A stretch of DNA of 64,000 bases, taken from contig NZ_JARUBE010000003.1 of the NCBI RefSeq assembly GCF_029626035.1, positions 1,984,001 through 2,048,000 on the forward strand, in the 5' to 3' direction. This document shows, in pieces, positions 25,503-34,622 of this stretch; the first letter of the stretch is position 1; the number at the start of each line of letters is the position of its first letter. Both the position numbers and the translations under genes were made by a program. Under the pieces are notes generated by a model. It saw only the letters and a list, made by a program, of their open reading frames with translations, searched no databases and was not told where the DNA came from. Origin of the DNA: Micromonospora sp. WMMD980 (lineage in GTDB: Bacteria > Actinomycetota > Actinomycetes > Mycobacteriales > Micromonosporaceae).

Positions 25503-26606
25503 GTGCCGGGCGCGATCGCGCTGGTCGGCGCGAGCGGCGGGGTGGGCCGGCACGCGCTGGCGCACCTGCTGGCGTGGACCGTGGACACCGTCCGCGCGGG
25601 CGGCCGCCACCCGGGACGGCTGCCGGCAGGTGACGCGCGGGTCCAGGCGTACCCGGTGGACCTGACCGACCCCGACGGCCTGGACGCGTTCTGCGCGGGC
25701 TGCCACACGGTCGTCAACTGCGCCGGTCCCGCCGGCACGGTCGGTGACAGGGTGGCCCGAGCCGCGGCCCGCGCCGGCGCGGCCTACGTCGACGCCGCCG
25801 GTGACGACGGGCTGTACCGAGCCGTCGCCGCGCTGCCCGACGCCGCCGAGCGGGTCGCGGTGATCTCCGCCGGGATGATGCCAGGTCTGTCCGGGCTGCT
25901 CCCGGCGTACCTCGCCGGGCACCTGCCGGGCGCCCGGCGGCTGACCGGCTGGGTCGGCGGGCGCGACGGGTTCAGCCCGGGCGCGGCCTGGGACTTCCTC
26001 GCGGTCGGCGACAGCGGCTACGGCGAACCGCTCGCCGCCTGGCGCGACGGCGCCCGGCGCGGCCGGGCGCTGGCCGCGCACGCCGACGTGACGGTGCCGT
26101 TCTTCGACGAACCGGTGCTGCTCCAGCCGTATCTGAGCACCGAGACCGAGCGGCTGGCCGGGCGGCTCGGCCTGACCGACGTGGACTGGTGGTCGGCGTT
26201 CGCCGGCGATCGGGTTCCGGCCGCGCTCGCCGCCGGCGCGCGCCGCGCCGGCGGCGGTCCGGCGGAGCTGGCCGCCGCGGCGGACGCGCTGTGCCGGGCG
26301 GCCGAGCTGGACGCCTTCGGCCGACCCCGCTACCAGGTGTTGCTCGTGGAGCTGACCTCGCCGGCCGGCAGTCGGGTGCTGGTCTGCCGGGGCGTCGGCG
26401 CGAACGCGCTCACCGGGGCCGCGGTGGCGCTCGGCGCGGTGGCGGCCGCCGCCGGTGACCTGCCGCCGGGCGTGCACCATCTGGCCGAGGTGGTCGACCC
26501 GACGTGGGCGGTGGACCGGCTGCGGACCAGCCCGGCGGTCACCGCGCTGCACGTCGAGGACGGCCCCCTGACCCGCTACGAGACGATCGAGGAGGGGGTG
26601 GCGTGA
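25503..26606 (+). CDS. Saccharopine dehydrogenase-like NAD(P)-binding protein
   Basis: A 367-residue protein with an N-terminal Rossmann fold (ALVGASGGVGRHALAHLL) and the following HTVVNCAGPAGTVGDRVARA and AYVDAAGD segments of the saccharopine-dehydrogenase/trans-acting enoyl reductase group. It starts at GTG 25503, one base after the NRPS stop, and overlaps the imide reductase gene by 4 bp. It lies between the NRPS and a thiazoline reductase, so reduction or oxidation of a ring or thioester on the assembly line is the likely job. The exact reaction is not deducible. Confidence 0.75.
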   Translation: MPGAIALVGASGGVGRHALAHLLAWTVDTVRAGGRHPGRLPAGDARVQAYPVDLTDPDGLDAFCAGCHTVVNCAGPAGTVGDRVARAAARAGAAYVDAAGDDGLYRAVAALPDAAERVAVISAGMMPGLSGLLPAYLAGHLPGARRLTGWVGGRDGFSPGAAWDFLAVGDSGYGEPLAAWRDGARRGRALAAHADVTVPFFDEPVLLQPYLSTETERLAGRLGLTDVDWWSAFAGDRVPAALAAGARRAGGGPAELAAAADALCRAAELDAFGRPRYQVLLVELTSPAGSRVLVCRGVGANALTGAAVALGAVAAAAGDLPPGVHHLAEVVDPTWAVDRLRTSPAVTALHVEDGPLTRYETIEEGVA

Positions 26607-27766
26607 GACCGAGGGTGCTCGTCGCCGGTACCAAGTTCGGCCAGGTCTACCTGCAGGCGTTCCGGCAGCGTGACTTCCCGTTCGAGCTGGCCGGGATCCT
26701 GGCCGGCGGAAGCGCCCGCTCGGTGGCCTGCGCCCGGCACTACGGCGTGCCGCTGTTCACCGACGTGTCGCAGGTGCCCGAGGACGTGACGCTGGCCTGC
26801 GTGGTGATCCGCGGCGGCCTGCTCGGCGGGCCCGGCGGCGAGGTGGCGCGCGCGTTGATGGAGCGCGGGCTGCACGTGGTGCAGGAGCATCCGCTGCACC
26901 ACGACGAGCTGGTCGAGTGCCTGCGCACCGCCGGCCGGGCCGGCGTGGTCTACCACCTCAACTCGTTCTACGTGCACACCGCGCCGGTGCGCCGGTTCGT
27001 CGCGGCGGCCCGTGCCCTGCTGGCCCGCCGTCCGGCCCGCTACGTCGACGCGGCGTGCGGCTTCCAGGTCGCGTACGCGCTGCTGGACATCCTCGGCCAG
27101 GCGCTCGGCGGGGTCCGCCCGTGGGGCCTGGCGGCCCCGGCGGAGCTGCCCGAGCAGGTACGCCGGCTGTCCCCGGTGGACGTGCCGTTCCGCAGCGTCG
27201 ACGGGGTGCTCGCCGGGGTGCCGCTGACCCTGCGGGTGCAGAACCAGATGGACCCGGCCGACCCGGACAACTACGCGCACCTGCTGCACCGGGTCACCAT
27301 CGGCACCGAGGCCGGCAACCTGACCCTGCTCGGCACCCACGGCCCGACCGTCTGGAGCCCCCGGCCGGACTTCCCGCAGCAGGTGCAGGACCGGGGGATA
27401 GGCCGCCCACACTTCGCCGGCTCCGGTGGGGACGAGCCGGACCACCTGGACGTGCCGAGCGCGCAACCGCTGGACGAGCCGACCGCGCCCAGCTACCGCG
27501 ACGTGTTCGAGCGGGTCTGGCCGGCCGGCGTGGGACACGCGCTGGGCGAGCTGCACCGCGCGGCCCAGGCCGGCGAGAAGCCGGTCCGCCACGGCCAGTA
27601 CCACCTGACCCTGTGCCGGCTGTGGCAGGACGTCACCGCCCGGCTCGGCCCGCCCGAGCTGCTGCACTCCACGCCACCGCGGATGCTGCTGCCCGCCGAC
27701 GTGGCGGAGCTGGCCGACGCCGCCGCCCGCGCGGTCGAGCCGGAGCCGATCGGGGCGTCGCGGTGA
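26603..27766 (+). CDS. Thiazolinyl imide reductase (PchG/Irp3-YbtU family)
   Basis: A 387-residue protein matching the Gfo/Idh-like thiazolinyl imide reductases of pyochelin and yersiniabactin synthesis. Characteristic stretches are RVLVAGTKFGQVYLQAF at the N terminus, LAGGSARSVACARHYGVPLFTDV, QEHPLHHDE, and YHLNSFYVHTAPVRRF. These enzymes reduce a carrier-bound thiazoline to thiazolidine with NADPH while the chain is on the NRPS. This is strong support for a thiazoline/thiazolidine-containing product, and combined with the embedded methyltransferase it predicts one reduced, possibly N-methylated ring. GTG 26603 overlaps the preceding stop and has a strong GGAGGGG site. Confidence 0.92.
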   Translation: MRPRVLVAGTKFGQVYLQAFRQRDFPFELAGILAGGSARSVACARHYGVPLFTDVSQVPEDVTLACVVIRGGLLGGPGGEVARALMERGLHVVQEHPLHHDELVECLRTAGRAGVVYHLNSFYVHTAPVRRFVAAARALLARRPARYVDAACGFQVAYALLDILGQALGGVRPWGLAAPAELPEQVRRLSPVDVPFRSVDGVLAGVPLTLRVQNQMDPADPDNYAHLLHRVTIGTEAGNLTLLGTHGPTVWSPRPDFPQQVQDRGIGRPHFAGSGGDEPDHLDVPSAQPLDEPTAPSYRDVFERVWPAGVGHALGELHRAAQAGEKPVRHGQYHLTLCRLWQDVTARLGPPELLHSTPPRMLLPADVAELADAAARAVEPEPIGASR

Positions 27767-28536
27767 CCGCCGCCCGGACCTGGCTGCGCTGCCCCCGGCC
27801 GCTGCGCTGGCCGGCGCTGCGCCTGGTCTGCTTCCCGCACGCCGGCGGCAACGCGGCGTTCTACCGGCCCTGGGCGGCGCACCTGCCCGACGACGTGGAG
27901 CTGCACGCCGTGCAGTACCCGGGCCGGATGGACCGCACCGGGGAGCCGTTCGCCGCCGACCTGCCGAGCCTGGCCGCCGGGGTCGCGTCCGCGCTGCGCG
28001 CGCTGCCCGGCGACATCCCGCTGGTCCTGTTCGGGCACAGCCTCGGTGCGTCGGTGGCGTACGAGACGGCCCGCCGGTTGGACGGGCCGGGCGGCGGGCT
28101 GCGGGCGCTCGTGGTGTCCGGCCGCCCGGCGCCCGACCGGCTGCGCGACACGCGCGTGCACCTGGCCGACGACGACACGCTCTGGGCCGAGACCGGCCGC
28201 CTCGGCGGGACCGGCCGGGAGACGCTGGAGCACGACGGGGTGAAGGCGGTCGCCCTGCCGGTGCTGCGCGCCGACTACCGGATCGCCGAGACGTGGCGGC
28301 CGGAGCCGCCGGTGCCGTTGCGCGCGCCGGTGCTGGCCTGCGTCGGCGCGGACGACAGCGAGGTCACCGTGGACGAGGCGAACGCGTGGGCCGCCCGGAC
28401 CCGGGGCCGGTTCACCCTGCACACGTTCCCGGGCGGGCACTTCTATCTGCTCGCCCACCGGCACCACCTGGTCGAGACGATCCTGCGCGCCACGCACCGC
28501 AGCCCGGTGCCCACCTGGTCGGCGGCCGGTCCGTGA
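27763..28536 (+). CDS. Type II thioesterase (GrsT-like)
   Basis: A 257-residue alpha/beta-hydrolase of the stand-alone NRPS/PKS thioesterase family. It shows the early [15 protein letters not shown] motif, [13 protein letters not shown], the nucleophile elbow GHSLG (Ser93) and the late GGHFYLL histidine region. Usually such enzymes clear misprimed carrier domains. Since the NRPS-encoded thioesterase lacks its serine, this protein may instead perform product release (inference). It overlaps both neighbours by 4 bp. Confidence 0.9.
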   Translation: MTAARTWLRCPRPLRWPALRLVCFPHAGGNAAFYRPWAAHLPDDVELHAVQYPGRMDRTGEPFAADLPSLAAGVASALRALPGDIPLVLFGHSLGASVAYETARRLDGPGGGLRALVVSGRPAPDRLRDTRVHLADDDTLWAETGRLGGTGRETLEHDGVKAVALPVLRADYRIAETWRPEPPVPLRAPVLACVGADDSEVTVDEANAWAARTRGRFTLHTFPGGHFYLLAHRHHLVETILRATHRSPVPTWSAAGP

Positions 28537-29350
28537 TCCCGGCACACCTGCGCTACCACCGCGCCGCCGACCTGACCGAGGCGCTGCGGCTGCGGCGCGA
28601 GCACGGCGACCTGCTGCGACCGCTGGCCGGCGGGCAGTCCCTGCTGCCGGCGCTGAAGCTACGCCGCGACGCCGTCGACACGCTGCTGGACCTGGGCCGG
28701 CTCACCGACCTGTCGTACGTGGCGGCGCGGGGCGACCACCTCGCGGTCGGCGCGCTGACCCGCTACCACCTGCTGCTCGCCGACCCGCTCGTGGCGCGGC
28801 ACGCGCCGATCCTGGCGGCGGCTGCCGCGTCGGTCGGCGACCCGCAGGTGCGCCACGCCGGCACGGTCGGCGGGGCGCTGGCCCAGGCCGACCCGGCCGC
28901 GGACCTGCCGACCGCGCTTGTCGCGCTGACCGCCACCGCGGTCCTGACCAGCGTGGACGGTTCCCGGCTGGTGCCCGTCGACGAGCTGGCCGTGGCGCCG
29001 GGCGTCACCGTGTGCCGGCCCGACGAACTGCTCACCGAGGTGCGGGTGCCGCTGCCCGGCCCGCGCCGGTGGAGCTACCGCACGTTCGCCCGGCCGGCGC
29101 TGGAGTGGTCACTTGTCGCCGTCGCGGTGGCCGACGACCGGGTCGCGCTGGCCGGCATGGACCGGACCATCCGGCGGGCGAGCACCGTCGAGGCGGCGCT
29201 CGCCGCAGGCGCGTCGACGGCGGACGCCGCGGCGTACGCGGACCGCGACTGCGAACCGGCCGACGACGTGCGCGGCTCCGCCGACTACCGCCGGCACCTG
29301 AGCCGGGTGCTGGTGGCCCGGGCGCTTGCCGACCGCGACCAGGAGCGACG

Positions 29351-29354
<4 letters not shown>
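28533..29354 (+). CDS. Molybdenum hydroxylase FAD-binding (medium, CoxM-like) subunit
   Basis: A 273-residue FAD subunit of the xanthine dehydrogenase/CO dehydrogenase superfamily. The two flavin-binding motifs are visible: [14 protein letters not shown] near residue 35 and [18 protein letters not shown] near residue 110. It transfers electrons from the 2Fe-2S subunit, encoded next, to the final acceptor. The matching large subunit is not adjacent but lies on the other strand at 43117-45363. Tight 4-bp overlaps with the thioesterase and the iron-sulfur subunit show it belongs to the NRPS operon. Confidence 0.9.
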
Positions 29355-29854
<500 letters not shown>

Positions 29855-29882
29855 ACCGCAGAAACCGGAAGGGAGACCGACG

Positions 29883-31571
29883 ATGTCGGCACGCTACGTA
29901 CTCGGGGTGAACATCGGCTTCCACGACTCCAGCGCGGTGCTGCTGCGCGACGGCGCGCTCTGCTCGCTCGTCGAGCAGGAGCGGGTCAGCCGGCGCAAGC
30001 ACGCGGTGGGCCAGCCGCCGGCGGAGGCGGTCGCCGCGTGCCTGGCGATGGCCGGCATCGGACCGGCCGAGGTGGACACCGTGGCGATCGGCTGGGACTT
30101 CCGGCAGATCCCGCTGGGCCGCAACCGCCGGTTCACCACCGAGGGGCTGCGGACGATGCTCTTTCCCGACCAGGAAGACCTGGTCATGCCGGCGGTGCGC
30201 TGGGTGCCGCACCACGTGGCGCACGCGGCCAGCGCCGCGTTCAGTTGCGACGCCGACGAGGCCGCGGTGCTGGTGGTCGACGGCGCGGGCGAGACCCAGT
30301 CGACGTCGATCGGCCGCTTCGCCGACGGCGAGGTGGAGATCCTGCGGGAGTGGCCGGTCGAGGAGTCGCTGGGCTTCTACTACAACGCGGCCGCCGAATG
30401 GGCCGGGTTGGGTTACTGGGGCACCGGGAAGCTGATGGGCCTCGCCGCCTACGGGCGGCCCGCGCCGGGCGCGCCGGTGCGGGCGGTGCCGGGCGGATAC
30501 GAGCTGGTCCGGGCGCCCGCCGCGGAGGTGCCCGCGCGGCGGATCGCGTCGCTCGGCCCGTTGATGGCCTACTACCCGGCGGTGGCCGAGTCGCTGCGGC
30601 CGGGCTTCGGCGCGTTCTTCCCCTACGCGCCGCGCGAGGCCGAGGAGCCGATCGCGTACGCCGACTTCGCCGCCACCGTCCAGCAGGGGCTGGAGGAGGC
30701 GGTGCTGTCGCTCGCCACCGAGCTGCGCCGGCGGGTGGACACGCCGGTGCTGGCGCTGGCCGGGGGCGTGGCGATGAACTGCACCATGGTCGGGGTGCTG
30801 GTGCGCAGCGGCCTGTTCGACCGGGTCTACGTGCCGCCGGTGCCCACCGACGCCGGGGTGTCGCTGGGCGCCGCGCTGGTCTCCGCGCGCGAGTGCGGGC
30901 CGGTCACGCCGACCCGCATCGACCACGCGTACTGGGGTCGGCCGGTGACCACGGAGGCGGGGGAGGCGGCCGCCGCCCGGGCCGGCCTGGCGCGGCGTCG
31001 CCTCGGTGACGACGCGCTGGCCCGGTTCGTGGCCGGGGAGATCGCCCGGGGCCGGATCGTCGGCTGGGCCCGGGGTCGAGGGGAGATCGGGCAGCGCGCG
31101 CTGGGCGCCCGCAGCCTGCTCGCCGACCCGCGCGACCGGCGCAGCCTGGAGCGGCTCAACGTGCTCAAGGGACGGGAGATGTGGCGGCCGGTGGCGCCGA
31201 GCATGCTCGCCGAGCGCGCGCACGAGCTGATCGAGGGCCGCCTCGACGATCCGTCGAGGTTCATGCTGGCCGCCGCCTCGGTGCGCCCGGACGCCCGGCG
31301 GCGGATCCCGGCGGTCACGCACGTGGACGGCTCGGCGCGCCCGCAGACGGTGCACCGCGACACCAACCCCGGCTACTGGGCGCTGATCGAGCAGTTCCGG
31401 CAGCTCACCGGCGTGCCGGCGGTGGTCAACACGTCGTTCAACCTGGCCGGCGACCCGATCGTCGACTCGGCCGGCGACGCGGTGGACACGTTCACCCGCG
31501 CCAAGGAGATCGACCTGCTGGTGCTCGGCGACACGGTGGTGACCCGCGGCGAGGACGAGCTGCCGGCGTGA
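29883..31571 (+). CDS. O-carbamoyltransferase (NodU/CmcH family)
   Basis: A 562-residue carbamoyltransferase with the ASKHA-fold N-terminal domain (VNIGFHDSSAVLL; HHVAHAASAAF with metal-binding histidines; VVDGAGETQS) and the C-terminal YrdC-like domain (GRGEIGQRALGARSLLADP; VPAVVNTSFN). These enzymes transfer carbamoyl from carbamoyl phosphate, via carbamoyl-AMP, to a hydroxyl of an antibiotic or sugar. ATG 29883 has an AGGGAG site and follows the iron-sulfur gene by 28 bp, making it the last gene of the core operon. It predicts a carbamate in the mature product. Confidence 0.92.
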   Translation: MSARYVLGVNIGFHDSSAVLLRDGALCSLVEQERVSRRKHAVGQPPAEAVAACLAMAGIGPAEVDTVAIGWDFRQIPLGRNRRFTTEGLRTMLFPDQEDLVMPAVRWVPHHVAHAASAAFSCDADEAAVLVVDGAGETQSTSIGRFADGEVEILREWPVEESLGFYYNAAAEWAGLGYWGTGKLMGLAAYGRPAPGAPVRAVPGGYELVRAPAAEVPARRIASLGPLMAYYPAVAESLRPGFGAFFPYAPREAEEPIAYADFAATVQQGLEEAVLSLATELRRRVDTPVLALAGGVAMNCTMVGVLVRSGLFDRVYVPPVPTDAGVSLGAALVSARECGPVTPTRIDHAYWGRPVTTEAGEAAAARAGLARRRLGDDALARFVAGEIARGRIVGWARGRGEIGQRALGARSLLADPRDRRSLERLNVLKGREMWRPVAPSMLAERAHELIEGRLDDPSRFMLAAASVRPDARRRIPAVTHVDGSARPQTVHRDTNPGYWALIEQFRQLTGVPAVVNTSFNLAGDPIVDSAGDAVDTFTRAKEIDLLVLGDTVVTRGEDELPA

Positions 31572-31573
31572 CG

Positions 31574-31616
31574 CCGGGCGAGGGGCGGGCCGGGCTGCCG
31601 GTCCGCCCCTCGCCGG
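31574..31616. terminator. Bidirectional terminator hairpin
   Basis: A GC-rich inverted repeat with arms of 19-20 bases (left 31574-31593, right 31598-31616), a GCTG loop and one or two mismatches. It fills the gap between the convergent carbamoyltransferase and VOC genes. There is no T-tract, as is common in actinomycetes. Confidence 0.75.
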
Positions 31617-31623
31617 ACGCCGG

Positions 31624-32103
31624 TCAGGCGGGTGCGCGGCGGCGTTCGCGCCGCCACACCTGCCGCAGCCGGTCGACGAAGAAGTCGCGGTTGACCCAGT
31701 AGAACTCCAGCCAGATGTGGTCCGGGTCGCGCAGCCAGATCTGCGAGCCCGCCTCGTGCTTGGAGGTGGTGATTCCGGAGTGGGTCACGCCGAGGCCGTC
31801 CAGGTGGGTGACCCAGTCGTCGAGGTCGGCCCGCTCCGGCACGTGGTAGGCGAGGTGGTGCAGGCCGGGCCGGCGCTCGTCGAAGCGGTCCGGCACGCTC
31901 GGGTCGCCGGGCGGCTCGGCCCGGCCGAGCACCACCGAGGCGAACGAGCCGGGGTGCACCAGGGTGCGGAACCGGAACCCGGACTCGGGCGGGGTGACGT
32001 CGTTGACCACCACCATCTCGAAGACCGCCTGGTAGAACTCGGTGCTGCGGTCGAGGTCGACGACGGTGAGGTTGATGTGGTTGCGGCCGTCCAGGCGGGG
32101 CAT
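31624..32103 (-). CDS. VOC-superfamily metalloprotein (dioxygenase/glyoxalase-like)
   Basis: A 159-residue VOC protein. Metal ligands are well placed: His9 (NHINLTV), His82/His83 (GLHHLAYHV) and Glu133 (WLEFYWV), the 2-His-1-carboxylate arrangement of extradiol-dioxygenase-like and fosfomycin-resistance-like proteins. It lies 10 bp downstream of a methyltransferase gene with a GAGGAGG ribosome site, so the two are co-transcribed. It could cleave an aromatic ring, isomerise an intermediate or confer resistance. The sequence alone does not decide. Confidence 0.75.
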   Translation of the reverse strand: MPRLDGRNHINLTVVDLDRSTEFYQAVFEMVVVNDVTPPESGFRFRTLVHPGSFASVVLGRAEPPGDPSVPDRFDERRPGLHHLAYHVPERADLDDWVTHLDGLGVTHSGITTSKHEAGSQIWLRDPDHIWLEFYWVNRDFFVDRLRQVWRRERRRAPA

Positions 32104-32113
32104 CGGATCCTCC

Positions 32114-33184
32114 TCAGCCGGCCCGGCCGGCGGCCACGGTGGCGGTCGGCGCGTCGTCGGCGGGCGGGCCGTCCGGCACCGCCTCCAGGACGGACATCGA
32201 CGACGTCGGGGTGATCCGGGCGAGGCGGAAGCCGGCGTCGGTGAGCAGCGCGCGGAACTCGTCGGCGGTGCGGGTGTGCCCGCCGAACAGCGCCAGCGCC
32301 TTGACGTCCATCACCTTGCCGGTGTCGTCGTGGTTGCCGTGGCGGCTGACCGACTCGACGATCATCACCCGGCTGTCCGGGCGGACGGCGGCGCGTACCG
32401 CGCGCAGGATCGCCGCGGCCTGCGCGTCGGGCCAGTCGTGGATGATCGTCTTGAGCAGGTAGACGTCCGCGCCGGCGGGCAGCGGGTCGAAGAAGGACCC
32501 GCCGCGGATCTCGCACCGGTCGGCGACGCCGGCGCGGGCCAGCACGGCCGGTGCCTCGGCCACCACGTGCGGCAGGTCGACCAGGACCGCGCGCAGTTCC
32601 CGGTGCCGGGCGAGCAGCCCGGCGGCGAAGGTGCCGTGCCCGCTGCCCACGTCCACCATCGTCGCGCCGTCGGCGAGGTCGAGCACGGGCAGCACGGTAC
32701 GCAGCACGAACGGGTTGACGCTCTCCGCGGAGCGCTCGAACCGGACGCACTCGTAGGGGTGGTCGGCCATGTGGTCGTAGTAGCGGGTACCGTCGTGGAC
32801 GTGGCCGAACGCGGTCTCGCCGGTGCGGATGCTGTGGGTCAGCCGCGCCCACGAGTAGATGTCCGGTGGCATGAGCGGGAAACACTCGCGTACCGAGAAC
32901 GGGTGGTCGCTACGCAGTGGCTCGGCGAGCGGGGTGAGCCCGAAGACCTCCGGCGCGGTCTCGGTGAAGATGTCGCGCCCGGCCAGGGCGCGCAGGCCCC
33001 GGGTCAGCGCGCCGGGATCCGCGCCGACGCGCCGGGCCAGCTCGGCGACCGGCAGTGGGCCGTCGCTGAGCTGGTCGGCGACGGCGAGGTCGCAGACGAC
33101 CCGGATGGTGAACGGGACGATGTAGTCGGCCAGCTCGGTGAGCCGGGTGACCGAGGCGAGGTCGATGCGGGGCGTCACGGGCAT
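32114..33184 (-). CDS. SAM-dependent O-methyltransferase (COMT/DnrK-like)
   Basis: A 356-residue plant-COMT/DnrK-type methyltransferase. An N-terminal dimerisation domain (RLTELADYIVPFTIR) precedes the SAM site DVGSGHGTFAAG. The catalytic base is conserved as His249 in the HDW motif. Two plus-strand paralogues at 40774 and 41822 share the N-terminal block but have lost this histidine, so this copy is probably the true methyltransferase. ATG 33184 has TACCGT 6 nt upstream, a leaderless start. Likely substrates are phenolic or enolic hydroxyls of the product. Confidence 0.88.
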   Translation of the reverse strand: MPVTPRIDLASVTRLTELADYIVPFTIRVVCDLAVADQLSDGPLPVAELARRVGADPGALTRGLRALAGRDIFTETAPEVFGLTPLAEPLRSDHPFSVRECFPLMPPDIYSWARLTHSIRTGETAFGHVHDGTRYYDHMADHPYECVRFERSAESVNPFVLRTVLPVLDLADGATMVDVGSGHGTFAAGLLARHRELRAVLVDLPHVVAEAPAVLARAGVADRCEIRGGSFFDPLPAGADVYLLKTIIHDWPDAQAAAILRAVRAAVRPDSRVMIVESVSRHGNHDDTGKVMDVKALALFGGHTRTADEFRALLTDAGFRLARITPTSSMSVLEAVPDGPPADDAPTATVAAGRAG

Positions 33185-33243
33185 GACGACACGGTATCCG
33201 CTCGGCCGTTGCCATACCAGATACGATGCGAGATGCTTGATAG
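33185..33243. promoter_or_regulatory. Divergent promoter with AGATACGAT element
   Basis: The minus-strand -10 TACCGT (33191-33196) is 6 nt from the methyltransferase ATG, with TGGTAT 17 nt upstream. The plus-strand candidate -10 TACGAT (33222-33227) lies inside the cluster element AGATACGAT (33219-33227), followed by CGAGATGC, and leaves only a ~10-nt leader before GTG 33244. Confidence 0.55.
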
Positions 33244-34617
33244 GTGCATCTGAATCTGTTCACCCAGTGCTCGCCGTCACCGCAGTTCAAGGGCTTCTGG
33301 CGGCATCCCGCCGATCGCAGCGCCACCGGCTACCGGGACCTCGGCTACTGGGTGGACCTGGGCCGCAAGCTGGAGGCGGCCTGCCTGGACGCGCTCTTCT
33401 TCGCCGACGTGCACGGCGTCTACGACGTCTACCAGGGCAGTTGGCGGGCGGCGGTGCGGCACGCGGTGCAGATCCCCTCGATCGACCCGCTGCTCGTGCT
33501 GCCGGCCATCGCCGCCACCACCTCCCGCCTCGGCCTGGCGGTCACCTACTCGACCACCTACCACGCCCCGTACGAGTGCGCCCGGGTGTTCAGCTCGCTG
33601 GACCACCTCACCGGCGGCCGGGTCGCCTGGAACATCGTCACCTCGTATCTCCGGTCGGCCTCGGCGAACGGGCTGGGCGAGCACCTGGACCACGACGAGC
33701 GCTACGACCGGGCCGACGAGTACGTCGAGGTCGCCCGCCGGCTCTGGGAGGAGAGCTGGGACGACGGCGCGGTGGTGCGCGACGCCGAGACGAACGTGTT
33801 CACCGACCCGGACCGGGTGCGCCAGATCGACCACCGGGGACGGTGGTTCGACGTGCGCGGGCCGCACCAGTGCGAGCCGTCGCCGCAGCGCACACCGGTG
33901 CTCTACCAGGCCGGCGCGTCCGGGCGCGGGCTCGCCTTCGCGGCCCGGCACGCCGAGGTGGTGTTCCTGACCATGGCCGAGCCGGCCGACGGCGCGCCGC
34001 AGGTGGCGAAGCTGCGGTCGCTGGTCGCCGCGCACGGCCGCGACCCGCGCTCGGTCAAAGCGTTGCAGGGCAGCATGGTGATGGTGGCGCCGACCCGCGA
34101 GGAGGCCCGCCGCCGCGCCGAGGAGTACGTGGCGCTGTGGAGCGGGGAGGGCCAGCTGGCCAAGTGGTGCGGCTGGATGGACGTCGACCTGGGCGCGTAC
34201 CCGGACGAGACGCCGGTGGGCGAGATCGCCGGGCAGGGCAGCCACAGCTTCCTGGGTTTCCTGCGCCGGCTCGGCCCGGAGCGCGACTGGACCGTCGGGG
34301 ACGTGCGCTATCTGGTGGCGACCGCCCGCCGGCCACGCACCAACGCGCCGGTCACCCTCTTCGGCACCGTCGAGCAGGTGGCCGACCGGATGGAGCAGTG
34401 GCTGGAGGTCGCCGACGTGGACGGCTTCAACCTGATCCCCTGCCCGACCACCCAGGGCATCGCCGACATCTGTGACCTGCTGGTGCCGGAGCTGCAACGG
34501 CGCGGGCTGTTCCGCACCGCGTACGACCCGGCGGAGCGGACCCTGCGGGAGCGCTACTTCGGCGCCGGCGCGCCGGTGCCGCCCCGGGTGCCGGCGCGGG
34601 CGCCCGCGCCGGCCTGA
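33244..34617 (+). CDS. LLM-class flavin-dependent monooxygenase (NtaA/SnaA/DszA group)
   Basis: A 457-residue bacterial-luciferase-like monooxygenase of the NtaA/SnaA/DszA subgroup. It starts MHLNLFTQCSPS and shows GFWRHPADR, LFFADVHGVYDVY, VTYSTTYHAPYECARVFSSLDHLTGGRVAWNIV and PVLYQAGASGRGLAFAARHAEVVF. These enzymes use FMNH2 supplied by a separate reductase to hydroxylate or cleave C-N, C-S or aromatic substrates. GTG 33244 is the only start, since a stop codon precedes it in frame. A second LLM protein begins at 63915. An exact AGATACGAG complement within this gene (33642-33650) is probably chance. Confidence 0.9.
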   Translation: MHLNLFTQCSPSPQFKGFWRHPADRSATGYRDLGYWVDLGRKLEAACLDALFFADVHGVYDVYQGSWRAAVRHAVQIPSIDPLLVLPAIAATTSRLGLAVTYSTTYHAPYECARVFSSLDHLTGGRVAWNIVTSYLRSASANGLGEHLDHDERYDRADEYVEVARRLWEESWDDGAVVRDAETNVFTDPDRVRQIDHRGRWFDVRGPHQCEPSPQRTPVLYQAGASGRGLAFAARHAEVVFLTMAEPADGAPQVAKLRSLVAAHGRDPRSVKALQGSMVMVAPTREEARRRAEEYVALWSGEGQLAKWCGWMDVDLGAYPDETPVGEIAGQGSHSFLGFLRRLGPERDWTVGDVRYLVATARRPRTNAPVTLFGTVEQVADRMEQWLEVADVDGFNLIPCPTTQGIADICDLLVPELQRRGLFRTAYDPAERTLRERYFGAGAPVPPRVPARAPAPA

Positions 34618-34622
34618 GGCGC

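Noticed and set aside
33642..33650. Exact AGATACGAG complement inside the LLM monooxygenase gene
   Set aside because: It falls in codons for a conserved Thr-Ser-Tyr-Leu stretch, far from any start. Treated as a chance match, though it shows the motif is not exclusively intergenic.
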